From Copromyces sp. CBS 386.78 (lineage: Eukaryota > Ascomycota > Sordariomycetes > Sordariales > Sordariaceae): 64,000 nucleotides of DNA. How positions within the stretch are numbered: the first letter of the stretch is position 1; each line of letters starts with the position of its first letter. A program made the position numbers and the translations under genes. Location: contig MU839079.1 of the NCBI GenBank assembly GCA_030685235.1, positions 496,001-560,000 on the forward strand, read 5' to 3'. Shown piece by piece: positions 24,592-36,349 of the stretch. The notes under the pieces are model-generated. The model ran no database searches and had not been told where the DNA came from. It saw only the letters and a list, made by a program, of their open reading frames with translations.

Positions 24592-27500
24592 GAAACATTA
24601 GGTGATGATAAGTCATATTGCCAGTAAATCTGTTTTTTTTTTGTTTTTTTTCTGCACGTGTAGAACAATGGGAGAATGGGTACGCCCATAGGATGCCACT
24701 CGCACTGGACCTTCTCCTGTCCGAGATAGCCAAGCAGCACTTTCGCTGTATGGTCTGCACAACTATGTCTGAAAAGAGCAGGTGGTTTCAAAAGCCCATC
24801 TTGCAAAAGAAATTCCACAACTTCATTCGCTTTCAAGTGTCCGTTGGGTGTTGACAAGTGAGTGACATCCCCTTGAGGTTCATATCAGATAGATGGATGG
24901 AGAGATATCAGTGCTGCAAACGGACAGTTATAGGAATCCCTGAAGATAGGAAAGTGTATTGCAGAAAGATAGTGAGGGCCAACTTTGAGTGGTCGTAGAG
25001 CTGTCAAACTCGCAAAAGTGCCAAAAAGTTACTGAAGTGTCCCTGTGTCGAGGTGGTCATTTTGCTGATCGGCACGCTGTGAATGGTGGACGGCAACCCC
25101 AGATCCGAGTGTGATCGTACACCGGGAGATAAGGGAAATACAACTGATAACTCTTTTGAACGAACCAAGCAAATTTGCGATTGCGATTGGTATGCCAGCG
25201 AACAATGGATGTGTCTCCAGCAGGTACTTCTCTTTTGAACAGCAGAAGAAAGAAAGCAACCAGATTATAAAAGGTTCACTAGTTCCCTCTTGTTGTTTGA
25301 GATGTTGAAGTGTCATTGAGTCAGAAGTCAACACTTCTTCGATAACGCACCTCAACTTCGCCAACTCGATCAGGAAGGAGGAACATCTTCGACGAACAAC
25401 ACAACACAACACAAGGAGCTTGCAAAGCATGGGATATACAACGATGGATAGTCAACATCTCAGGGTTGGGGGTCCCACTTGAGTGTCATGGAGGACCAAG
25501 GGGATGAGGACGACTTCCAACCGCCAACAAAACAAAGAGAGCAAGGACAAGCAGAGACAGTTCAGAACACGGGCAGTCGGGCCATCATCCACCCATCCAA
25601 CGACGACATTCGAGAGGGACCAACAACGTACGAACCCCGATTCCCACGGCGGGATGATCATCGGCCCCGGTCACTGGGACATTTGACCGAGAAGCAACTA
25701 TGCCCCCAGTAGCGCTCAAACGGTAGTAGGGCATTAGTGGCCCTTTAGTGAATGCTACCTGTCTCTTTCCGCAGCTTAAAGGCAAGGGAGGGGATTCCGA
25801 AGAAATCCACAGCATCGGGAAATGAAGGAACGAAGACGGGGCTAGGAGCTCTCTGTTCCGATAGCGTACTTGTGAGTTCGAGAGTTCGAGATAGGCATTG
25901 ATAGGGTCATTGAAATGGAAGTGATGAGGGTAGGGGACTCCATACAGTACCCGTGTTTTGGAGGAGAAGAGCTATGGCCATGGTGTTTTGGTGCGTGGAA
26001 AGAGGTTAACATCTCCGTCTCCCCAACCGCTATGGTGGAGTTATGATCCAGATGGCCCATAATGTCATGCAGAGCGCCTGGCGCGGGACCGGACCCATCA
26101 GGTTTTCGGAATGCCGTGATCGACTTCCCGAGGCCTTGATGAGGCTTCAGCTCCGCGTTTGACGTCGGCGCCGTAACACCGCTCCGGGCTGGAGATGAGA
26201 GCTTTGATGGTATTCAGAGCAACCTTTGGCCGCTTGATGATCGTGACTTGCATCCAGTACATATTCAGGATCAACCGTTACACAGCTTCGCGCTCATCCA
26301 TCTTGGCTCGCTTTCTATGACGCGTGTTGTTTATTAAGCTTCATCGTACTGCCGCGTTGTCTCTGCTTTGCCCGTGTTTCTTGTTGATTCTGTTATGGTG
26401 GTGCTTGGCGGCCCAATGTCCGGCATTGGCAACCGAGTCCTTTGGTCGGCAACAGTCCCGCAAGACCGTGAGACCCTAACACTCCACGGACTTGTGGATA
26501 GAAACAGCGGGCGATGTTTTGATGTTTGTAAACAACGAGTGTAAACACTCCAGCAGTAATCTTGATAGCAGGCAGCCTAACTTGTGACGTTGACGTTGGA
26601 GAGCGTCTTGGCGACAATGTTGCAGTAGCTCGGCTTTGGCACTGTTGATGGCATTGTCCAATGGACGGGAATATTCGGCCATGTTTCTCCCGGCCAAGCT
26701 TTTGGAATTACATATATCGTACCGTAAGGCTACTGATTGATATGTGTTTTCTTCTTTTGCTTGTCGTTTCTGAGCAGTGAGGAGTTCTAGAATCGTGCAT
26801 CATGCATCGTCGGCAGCAACTTCAATGGGTGTGGAGACTGAAAGTTGCCATTGTGTCTGACGGCGTGATGGACTGGCGCTGGAAGCCTGGAAGAGGGCTC
26901 CATGCGGCGACCATTCCGTACCTAGTGGAAACCTCACCAATGCATTGTCGAAATTGAGAAAGGAAAGGCCAGGAACGCAGAATTCCATGATGAGCCAAGA
27001 CAAAAGGGGACTGGGCTCTGTGTCGGGGTCGAGGTGTCCAAGTCTCGAGGAAGACGACGGAGAGAAGGCATTCAGACAGAAGTGGAAGTTGCCCGCCCTC
27101 GACAGCGCTTCAGTGCCTGCAGCCTCTGAAAAGGTGGACGGTCTGGCGCCTGCCAATTGGACTGTCCAGTGCCTGTAAAGTTGCGCGGCAGGGGCAGGGG
27201 AAAGGGAGCGATGGAGCTCGCGGGTGGGGGTTGCCATGCGGGCAGCTCGATGCATGTGCTTCTGCTGCCATGGTCCGAAGTACCCGGTACTTCGCTCCAT
27301 TTTCACTTCACATCCCTGTCAGACCACACCATTCTCGCTGGCTTTCAGAAACATCGTGATAGACGCCGATACTAGGTAACCAAGCTATGTTAACCCAAGT
27401 GAAAAGCGCCACTTGATGAAGAGGGCAAAAGGTCACACGCACTCACCTTAGGTTCTTGATGAATCCGGAGGCCATCTCCTCAAGTCCTGTTTTACCACTG

Positions 27501-27971
27501 TGATTCGGGTTCAGGTTGGCAGGGTGGGAAGGAAAGCATGTGGTTGCCAAGTTTGGCGATGAGACATTGTGATAGTGGTTTTGGTGATGTGTGAGAAGGC
27601 GTGGGGTGGGGTGGTTTCAAGCGGCCGCGTCCTCGCAGGAGCTCCCTGCTGGACGGATCGGAGAACACGTTCCTTTTCCCAAGTTCGTCGCCTTGGCAAG
27701 ATAATGAAGTGTTTTATAGACAACATGTCGTTGGAGGAAGTATAGCCTCACTAGACGACAGGCAGTGGAAGCCGAAGTGGGAAATTTAAGTGAAATGGTT
27801 GGTCTTCATTCAACTCAGTAGCTTCGAGGCGGTAGAAGAGGTGTCGGTAACCAAAGGGAAAGCGCGCGGGATGCCCTTCACACTTTCCGTGCCGTATTGC
27901 AGTTCGTCTTCATGAAATTCATGTACTTGGCCCGGTCGTGCTTGCCATCCAGAGCGTCCCCGCTCATGTCT

Positions 27972-28296
27972 TTCCCTTACTCAAACACCTTGTCGTTTTC
28001 TTGGCATGGTGCGCGTTGTACATACCACTATATACGATATTTGATATTTTGGACCTTTAAAACGAAATAAACCAAACTTCATCGGCTCGGATCCCCACTA
28101 AATAGAGAGATATGAGAAAACCGTTCATAAATTTGGAATCAGCGTGACTGAAATTATTCATATAGTAATTCTCATCAATATAAACTCGAATTTCTTAATT
28201 TTCCTCTTTCGTTTCAAAGGTCCAAAATGTCAAATGTCGTGTGTGTGTGCAACGCGCACCATGCCAAGAAAACGACAAGGTGTTTGAGTAAGGGAA
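27972..28296. mobile_element. MITE-like foldback element with long terminal inverted repeats
   Basis: A 325-bp segment is bounded by a perfect 47-bp inverted repeat: 27972-28018 (begins TTCCCTTACTCAAACACC) and 28250-28296 (ends GGTGTTTGAGTAAGGGAA). Inside these, similarity continues for about 45 more bases on each side. There the left arm differs from the right by changes such as GACATTT to GATATTT and TTTGAAA to TTTAAAA, plus a 6-bp length difference in a CA/TA stretch. The AT-rich centre (about 28075-28200) has no coding capacity. CT flanks both ends, a possible 2-bp target duplication, but this is weak. Size, long TIRs and absence of a transposase fit a non-autonomous DNA transposon (MITE). 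The family is unknown to me. Confidence 0.75.
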
Positions 28297-31079
28297 CTAA
28301 CTATACGCTCCTGCAGGTGGCCAGTGAGAGTTGACTGGGTCCTTCCTCACCATCATAAATTGAATCTCAGACACTCGGGCTCTGTAGCAGAAAGCTGTCA
28401 AATTGCCTTTTCGGATTTAATGTCTTATTCAGGCTGACAGATCTGGATCATCCGGGCATTGCCATCATGGCAGCCTTCACCTTTGTGTGACAGCCAAGCG
28501 GTTCTGACCAGACTTCAGGGTCCTTCGCGATTCGGTACTGTTTATACCGAAGACTGATCTTCGGCGGGCACGGATCTGGTACAATACCCGATTGGAAACT
28601 CGAACGTCCGATTCGCTTGGATGCCGGTCATGTCGATCGAAGAACTCTTTTCCGATCTCTGGTTCTCCAAGCTAGTATAGACACCTGATTCTGGTCCATC
28701 TCGGCCTTTCAAGCTGCAAGTCCTCCGTCAACTCCACAAAACTTCGGAGGTATATACCCCGTCAACATTACCATATACATCAAATAGGACTACAAACCAT
28801 CAAGCTCGCCCGCGCCCTCCACTTGACCAGGGGCAAACAGCTTCATCCAAAGACGCGAGGTGGTTGGTTACGCGGTCGCGAGGTTGTGCCGTTGCGTGGT
28901 GGTTAAATTGTTAGTGGACAAGGCTGCAAGCATCGCTCGGTTGAGATCCCCACTGGCTTCGTCAGCCCCCTTGCTCACGCTAGTCCATAAATGGTCTGGG
29001 CCAACGAGTGGGGTGAGGTATCCTCGACTTTGCCCAGTCTCGTTTCACGATCTCGCTTTCACGTTCACGAGCAGTTCATGATCCTTTCTGACTCCATCTC
29101 ATGGTCTCTTCACCCAAAGACATCGACAAGGGCCTACAACTGCCCATCTACAGCCTGCAAGTTGCTCTGATCGGTGAGTCCGCTACAGTATCTGGATGAT
29201 TTGGATTTCTGCTACCCAGATAAAAAAAAAGGAGTGCAGCTTGAGACAGCTGCCACTCTCACCGACTCGTATGCATTGCTACAGAAAGGTGCTGCGTTGT
29301 TTCCGTGAGAATCCTGATGCTGCTGCGCTTTCGACTAGCGCCTCTTGGTTGCGCAGGGATCAAAACTTTAAATTCAGGGCCTCTTTGGCTCGTGCTCGTG
29401 CTCGTGGAAAACGCCCCGTCGAGACGTGGGAGAATTCGCTACAGGGAACATACTCACTGCTCTACAGGATCTAGAATTCAAGGGTCCTTGCCACACAAAG
29501 CCGGTATGCACAAAGGACCGAATTCTGTCGCAGTCTCGTAAGGACGGCGAGTTAGAGACGGGGGGACCCAAGACAGGCGGCCAGACGTTGTGAGAAGCCA
29601 AGAAGGCCACGAACCAAGAAGTCTACAGACAGCCGTTTCTAAACCCAGAAAAGAAGAGCCGAATGTCTTGGTTCAAAACAAGGAGATGAACACCTGCCAT
29701 CAGGACATTAGATCTTCAAGTCAGGAAGCCATCAGTACCACATAGGAACAAAGTCCAGCCCCCTTTTGACTCACATTGAGGCGTGCCAATTGGCAGTAGG
29801 TATTGGATACATGACCCCTCTTTGCCCTGGCCGCCGAATACCCATTTTCCTCCCCCTCATCACCGTCGTCGGCTACTTTCTGCAGTTATGGCTTGCCTAA
29901 ACCGAGTCTGGGCATTGAACGACGAGGCATGGCATGGGGCACACTAGGCAAATATTAGTGCGGACTACCTATGCGGGCACACACACGACGGAGGACCGGT
30001 TGCGATCTCACTTCTGCCGTAGACGGCGTTGACGGACACGGACTGCCCGGCCTGGACAGCATAATCCCCGTCTCCGCCGCACATACCTGGAGCCGAAGGG
30101 GCTTACACTAGAATTTAGACCACAAATACTATGATATAGCAGAGAGAGACGGGAGTTGAAACGTCAAAGAACGACCGGAATCACTCCACGTGTTAATTGC
30201 ACGTTTCTTGAACAACGACATGCTCGGCTGCTGCTCCGGAACAGTCCGGACAATTTGCCTCTTTGTGGGTAGTAGCATCAATGCAGAGGTATTATCACAT
30301 TTGCCCTCGTCCTCATCATTTTTCTCTTGAGGTTGTCGCCGCTGTTCTCATAGTGAACTGCTCAAAAGAATTCCAGCTGCTGTAATCCCCACACGAAAGA
30401 CAGCATCCCGGAGCCGGCCCTTGAACCTCTTCAACCATCAGCCAAATGTGCAAGCCGACCGTGACCTCACCTGGCGGTTTGTGACGGCTTCATTCGCTCC
30501 TCAGACATTGTAAGAAGCCCAGGTTGAAGGCCCCATAAAGACCACCAGAACTATGAGAATGACCTTTCTCTGGAGCTTGGGTTTGACATTGATACGGATA
30601 TTCCCATGCCCATTCCCATTGTCAAACTGCGAACAGTCAGTCATCCGAAAAAGATGACTGAACTCGAAGAACGAAAGTGGACAATGGCGTTCCGCGTACT
30701 TTGTACATCCACTTCAGGTGCTTCGACAAGGGGTAACAAGGTACCGTGTACCGCGGACTTTATCGACCTTTCATCCCACTCTTTTTTGCACATCCACTTG
30801 GACTCGTTCGCTAGCGTCCCGGCGTGCCGCACTTTTTCTCCAGTGGGCATTCCATTGTGGAGTTCCTCTCGCGGTGGGCAGCGCAGCTTCTGACTGGACC
30901 CCTCCGAGTCGCCGAGTGGGCTTTTTTTGGCCGGCAGTGCGTGTGCGGGCGTGTGCGTCCCGAGCACGAGAAATTGGAAGCAATGGCTCCCGTCTGCAGA
31001 AGCCGCAGAAAAGAGCAGCCCGTGGGCAGTGGGCATTCGAGGCATTCAACTCCTTTAGTACCTACCTCTATTGAGAATG

Positions 31080-31733
31080 AGAGGCTTGCAGGTTCCCGTG
31101 CGTTGAGCAGCACAAGTCACCACCCGAACGTGGGGAAACTTTCTTTCCATTCCAATCCACTTTCTGTGCTCTGTCCTGACTCCTGACTGGACCGCAGGAG
31201 TTCTTGCTGGTCGTGCCGCTTGGCCATTCACACTGGTGAGAGTCCTGGCAACTGTGCTGCTACACGCTACACACTAGTTCCAAAGCCCCAAAAGTATTGG
31301 ATACGTACCTCTCTCCCGGAGCCCGTCGCATCTTTGAAGACCCAGGGACCTCCACTACGACTGAAAGTCAATTTCACAGTCATCGGCTGCCGTCTGCGTC
31401 GTCGTCCAAACCGCTACAACAAACAACTTTCTTTTGGTCGTCGTCGCCGTCGCCGTTGCAGTTCGCAGTCGTATCCCAATCCACGCTGTTCGAGAGAGCG
31501 CAGTTGAGACTGGACCGTCCGTGACCTCACTCTAGGTCTACAGTACGGGCCTACAACAGACCACCAGCAGCAGCAGCCAGCAGCTCCCGCCTCTGTCACC
31601 TGTCGGTCCTTTCCAACCCGGAATCCCTTCCCCTCCTCCTCCACTTCTCAGACTCTTTCCCTCAGACACGCAGAGTCAACGTCAACCGCCAACGTCTCAG
31701 ATCTCGCTCCTCCTCCAGTTCCTCTGTGCGACA
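31080..31733 (+). promoter_or_regulatory. nit-2 upstream leader region, free of ATG
   Basis: No ATG occurs in any frame over 654 bp directly before the nit-2 start; the last upstream ATG is at 31077. The last 200 bases are C/T-rich with CAGCAGCAG tracts. This fits a long 5' untranslated leader kept free of upstream start codons, though the transcription start cannot be placed from sequence. Confidence 0.55.
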
Positions 31734-34700
31734 ATGGCGGCCAGCACTACAACCCCAACCGCCACGACAAGGCCGTTTTTCACCATGAATCCGACAACAA
31801 CAGAGCACGACTTTCGCTTCCCGCGCAGGCCAGGTGATTCCATGGCCGGCACCGGACTTGGAGGCGCCGCCATGTCATCGTCCTCTGCCAACAACCAACA
31901 CCACCCCATGAGCGCATTCAACCACCGCAATGCCGCCAATGCCCGTGGTCGTGATAGCTTCGGCCGTCCCAATAACAGTATCAACGGCTTTACGGCCAAT
32001 ATCAACTACCAGAACAGTAGTAACAACAACAGCATGATCAACAGCAGTAGAAACATCGGACATCCCACCAGTGACTACCACACCCAGTCGGCGTCCAGCG
32101 GCGGCGCACCAGCCTATGATCTGCTCCGCTCATCCGCTTTCCCGCCTTTTCAGGACGGCCTGGCTGGCATGACCCAGAGCCCAGATGAGATGGAGAAACA
32201 GGACCCGCTGGCTACCCAGGTCTGGAGGTACTTTGCTAAGACTAAGCTGGCCCTGCCCAACCAGGAGCGCATGGAGAACTTGACTTGGCGAATGATGGCC
32301 AAGCCGCTGCAGGCCTATCGTAGGCAAATGGAGACAGACCGGTAAGTGAAAGAGAGACTCTCAAAAAAAGACGTCGTGTGTTGTTCCCTCGAGCGTCTGG
32401 CCAGCAAGCTAATTATAATTGCATTTGCTGTAAAAAAAGGGCACACCGTTTTTCGGAAACAGCCCCTCAAAAGTCGACAAGCGGCATCGCGCAATTGCGC
32501 AAGTCCTCGGAGCAGACCCAATCCCAGGGGTCTGACCTCATGAACCTGGATGATTTCATCAACGGCGAAAACATGGGCACGCCAGCTGGCATGTCTCTTG
32601 CGCCTTCCCCCGAAACATCCTCCAAGATGGCCGACGATAGAGCTGCTCACCACTCCACGGCTTCAGCTATCCCTATCAAGGCTCGCAACAAGGACCAGCA
32701 TCAGCACATGATCCCTCAGTCTTTCCCCACGGCCCTGCACCAGCCAAGGATGCAGACCGAATTTGGCTATCTTCCTCGACACCTTCGAAAAACTAGCATC
32801 GACGAGACGAGCAAATGCGTGAGTGGCTTTCTTATCAGTTCCGCCTGCTGATCTGGTGTAATCTGGTCTGATACAATTATCCTTTGTCTAGAACCCGAAC
32901 CGCAAACGCCCTGCCGATTTCTCTCCTCACGTCTCCGCCGTGACACCCAACTACGCAGCTAACGGCCTCGACGCCGATACTGATCTTCATGACTACTCGC
33001 TTGATCACACGAGCCATGGCGGCATGCAGCAGCAGCAGCAGCAAACGGCCCATTCTTCGGTTCCCTACGCTCTCGATACCGTCAACCTCGATGCCGATAC
33101 GTTTATCACCTCTGCCGGTCCCTTCCAGCAGAACTTCTCCTTCTCGCCGTCCACGTCGCCGATGGTTAGCCACGATCCATTCACGGCCATGTTTGGCCCC
33201 AACAACTCTTCTTTGCACACCGGCCCTATGAATGGCAACAACTTCTACTCGCCGCCAGCTTCCGCTTTCCAGTCGACTGCCTCTACACCTCATCCCATGA
33301 ACGAAGGGGGTGATAACTTCTACTTCGGCGTAGACATGCGCCAGGCTCGCCAGCAGCCTTATCGGGCAGGAAACCATGGCATGGGCAACACTATGGCTCA
33401 CCAGTTCCCCTATGGCGCTAACGGAAACATGATGTTCCCGGCGACTTCGGCCGGCCCAGATCCGACGCCCTCCTTTACGGCCCCGAACTCGTTTAACGGT
33501 CATATCGACGCCACCCAAGTGTTTCATAACGAACAGCCAGTCCGATCACCCGGCATTAATCTCTTGCAGGACAGCTTGTTCACGTTCGGAGCGGAATCGG
33601 ATGGAGACGAGGAGGAAGGTGGTGCATTTGCTGATCGCAACCTATCGATTTCTCATGACTTTTCTTCCCAGGGCATGGAGGAAGCGGCATTTGATTCGTC
33701 GTCTATGGGATGGGATCCGTCTCTACCTGGAAACTTTAGCACGCAGGCTGCGAGGTATCCTGGTGGCCCGCCAAGGAAACAGGTTACGATTGGCGCTACA
33801 ACAACCGATTATGTTGAAAACACTGGGGAGTGGGATGGAAACGGTCTTTCCAGGTCTCAGTCGCAGTCATTCCGTCAGAACGACCCGCGTAAAGGGAAAA
33901 TGCCTAGGACGGCATCGACTCCGGGTCTGTCTGCCAGAGTCAACCCGTTCGAGAGGCTTGTCCAGTCTACCTCCAACTCGCCACCCGCCGACGCTGGTCG
34001 TTCGTCTGGTCTTTCTTCGGTACCGGCAAGCCGGCCTTCATCCCCTCCTCCCGGAGCGAAACAGGGCTCGACGACGAACTTGCAAGGCGCAGCTGGAAAC
34101 TCGACAGAGACCCCAACAACTTGCACCAACTGCTTTACCCAGACGACCCCCTTGTGGCGCCGTAACCCGGACGGACAGCCCCTTTGCAACGCCTGTGGCT
34201 TGTTCTTGAAGCTACACGGTGTCGTGAGACCACTCAGTTTGAAGACGGATGTCATCAAGAAGCGGAACCGCGGTTCGGGAGCGAGCTTGCCTGTGGGCGG
34301 TACAAGCATGCGGTCCAAGAAGAGCGCGAGCATGAGCGCAGCGGCTCGGAAGAACTCGACTTTGTCTATTACCTCCAACGCCAACAACCAACCAGCCGCC
34401 CGGGTGGCGACACCGCCGGCTCAGCAGCAGAACCGTGCCAGCAGCGTCAACCACGAGAGCGAGAGCCCCGCGAGTGGCCCCGCTTCGGGTGGTAACACTG
34501 CGGGTAGTACCCCCACGAGTTACCATGGGAGTGCAGGCTCTTCGAGTGGTGTTGTTAGTGGAAAGAATGTGATACCCATCGCGTCCGCGCCCCCCAAGGC
34601 TGCGCCCGGACCTGGAGCGGGCTCTATGTCTCGCCGCGATACGATTAGCTCGAAACGCCAGAGGCGTCACAGCAAGAGCGCCGGAAGCGATCAGCCTGTT

Positions 34701-35018
34701 AGCGCCGGAGCTGTTAGCAGCAGCGGCATGGACGTTGATAGCCCCGCCAACTCGACGGGCTCTAATGAAACAATGCCTACCTTTAACCCGGGCGGCGCCT
34801 TTTCTGGGCTTCCCCCAACGACTCAGGCCAGCCTTGGTTTTGGCAATGGATACATTAACACCCCTCGTCCCATGGTTGGACCTGGTGGCATGATGGGAAT
34901 GTCGAACGGCCAGGCTGGCCAGATGGGCCAGATGGGCCAGATGGGCGGCAGCAGTGGGCCTGGCAGCGGCCCTTCTCGTACTGGAGCCGAGTGGGAATGG
35001 CTCACGATGAGTCTCTAA
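31734..35018 (+). CDS. nit-2: NIT-2, GATA-family global nitrogen regulator (AreA orthologue)
   Basis: Nuclear transcription activator that turns on nitrogen catabolic genes when preferred nitrogen is limiting; its activity is restrained by NMR-1. Exons 31734-32341, 32440-32818 and 32892-35018; introns of 98 and 73 bp; 1037 residues, close to the known N. crassa protein. The N-terminal conserved AreA/NIT-2 motif ([15 protein letters not shown] ... [13 protein letters not shown]) lies at 157-198, and an RKRPADFSP motif follows intron 2. A polyglutamine tract (CAG repeat near 33026) and an acidic stretch ([11 protein letters not shown]) precede the DNA-binding domain. One C-x2-C-x17-C-x2-C GATA finger uses Cys740, 743, 761 and 764, followed by the basic tail [18 protein letters not shown] triplet repeat and the extreme C-terminus EWEWLTMSL (the region known to contact NMR-1/NmrA) end the protein. 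Start context GACAATGG. Confidence 0.97.
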
Positions 35019-36349
35019 TGTGGTGGCTACGATACATGTGACATCGGTTTATGGATGATTTTTGATGATATTTTTTTCGCGATATATCTTGTTTTTGGAT
35101 GGTTTTCCCTATAGGTTTCTTTGTTATGGATTTTTGTCTTTGAATGTTGCAGCAAACGGGGGCTTTGGAATTCACACAAGGCAAAGGGGCATTATGGTGT
35201 GGCAATGGCATAGACGGGTCTTGATTTTTGCTTTTATTCTGGCCGGGGGAAACGGTACGGTTGTTTGAGCTGTCGAACTCCGAACGACAGCTTTTCTGAG
35301 CATTTTCTCTCACGCACATCTCATTTCTTGGGGCGCTAAGGATTGATAGAGAAAGGAGGTGGATTGTCGAGGATGGGGGATGAGAGGCCCGGCAGGGGCG
35401 GGGAAACGAGTTGAAAGGTTGGGGACGCGCTCCAGCATTTTCCATCAATTTGATGACAATATTGAGGAGACGCAGGAACACAAGGACACAACATTGCCAG
35501 CGATTGTCTGCCGGGAAGTCCAGCCTGCAACCATGAAACGTGGTAGGAGGATATCCGGCTATTCAGCGAAGAACAGCGCGCTCGCAGCGGAAGATAAAGG
35601 ATAAAGCAAGGCAACTTCGGGAGGAAACATACATTTGCTTCGGGCGTTCGCAGTCAGAGAGAGGAAGAGGAGACGAAGGATATGATTAGGATGGGGACTT
35701 GACTGAACGAGCCTCGCTACTGTACAACCGATCCACTGGCGATGCTTGCTTCATGCTCTCAATGGTGTGGGTGGCTGGGCCGGAATTTTCAAGTCTCGCA
35801 CGTTGATGCTTTTTGTCCATATACGAGAAAGATGATGATACCCGCAAATTATTCTTCTTACACTTTGCCCTTTTCTGGCTGGATTGTTGTTTACGATAGG
35901 TAGATACCATCATGGAGAATATCATGCAAATCCGGGTGTTGCTTGTTAAGAGTGCTTGTCAGATTTCCTATCGTCATAGCAAATCACTCCAATGTCTGAG
36001 AAGAAAGGAGACAGATGTATCATACAGTTGATCGTAAGAGATGAAATCTGTAGTATGGTTTATGCACCGTCTACATGCTGGTCCCATCTTCCTTATGATA
36101 ACCCCTGAAGCCATGCAAAGCGTTTTGAATCCGCAACATATCATGCACCGAAAGATGACAAACGTGAAAGCGTAAAAATACATGAACAAAAGAAACAGTT
36201 CGTAAGACGTCAGGTAGATACATCCAATATCAAATCCTCTCCACCCCCCGAACCAGTTCATTCCAAGTCTCCTTTCTCTCCTTCCACCCCTTTCTCGTCA
36301 ACGACAACTTCTTTCACTCGAACCCTCACGGTCCATTGGTTCTTTCATC
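35019..36349. other. Convergent 3' regions of nit-2 and the MFS transporter gene
   Basis: About 1.3 kb between two genes transcribed toward each other. It is T-rich just after the nit-2 stop. Small frames on both strands (for example 35002-35481 on the minus strand, antisense to the nit-2 end) lack domains. No RNA gene or repeat was seen. Confidence 0.6.

Larger units (their letters stand above)
22254..31733. other. 9.5-kb gene-poor interval between smc5 and nit-2
   Basis: Apart from the smc5 3' UTR (to about 22500) and the nit-2 leader, I see no gene with domain support. The longest open frames (26800-27306 on the minus strand, 168 codons; 25029-25430 on the minus strand, 133 codons) lack recognisable motifs and have competing frames. 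Contents: an imperfect hairpin at 24543-24591, a 17-bp palindrome at 27277-27293, a MITE-like foldback at 27972-28296, short AT/T-rich tracts, and GC-rich overlapping open frames at 30640-31190 that probably belong to the nit-2 control region. Non-coding RNA genes could be present but cannot be recognised from sequence alone. Confidence 0.55.

Noticed and set aside
26800..27306. 168-codon minus-strand frame in the gene-poor interval
   Set aside because: No domain, overlapping frames on the other strand, no recognisable splice context; could be a lineage-specific gene but not supported from sequence.
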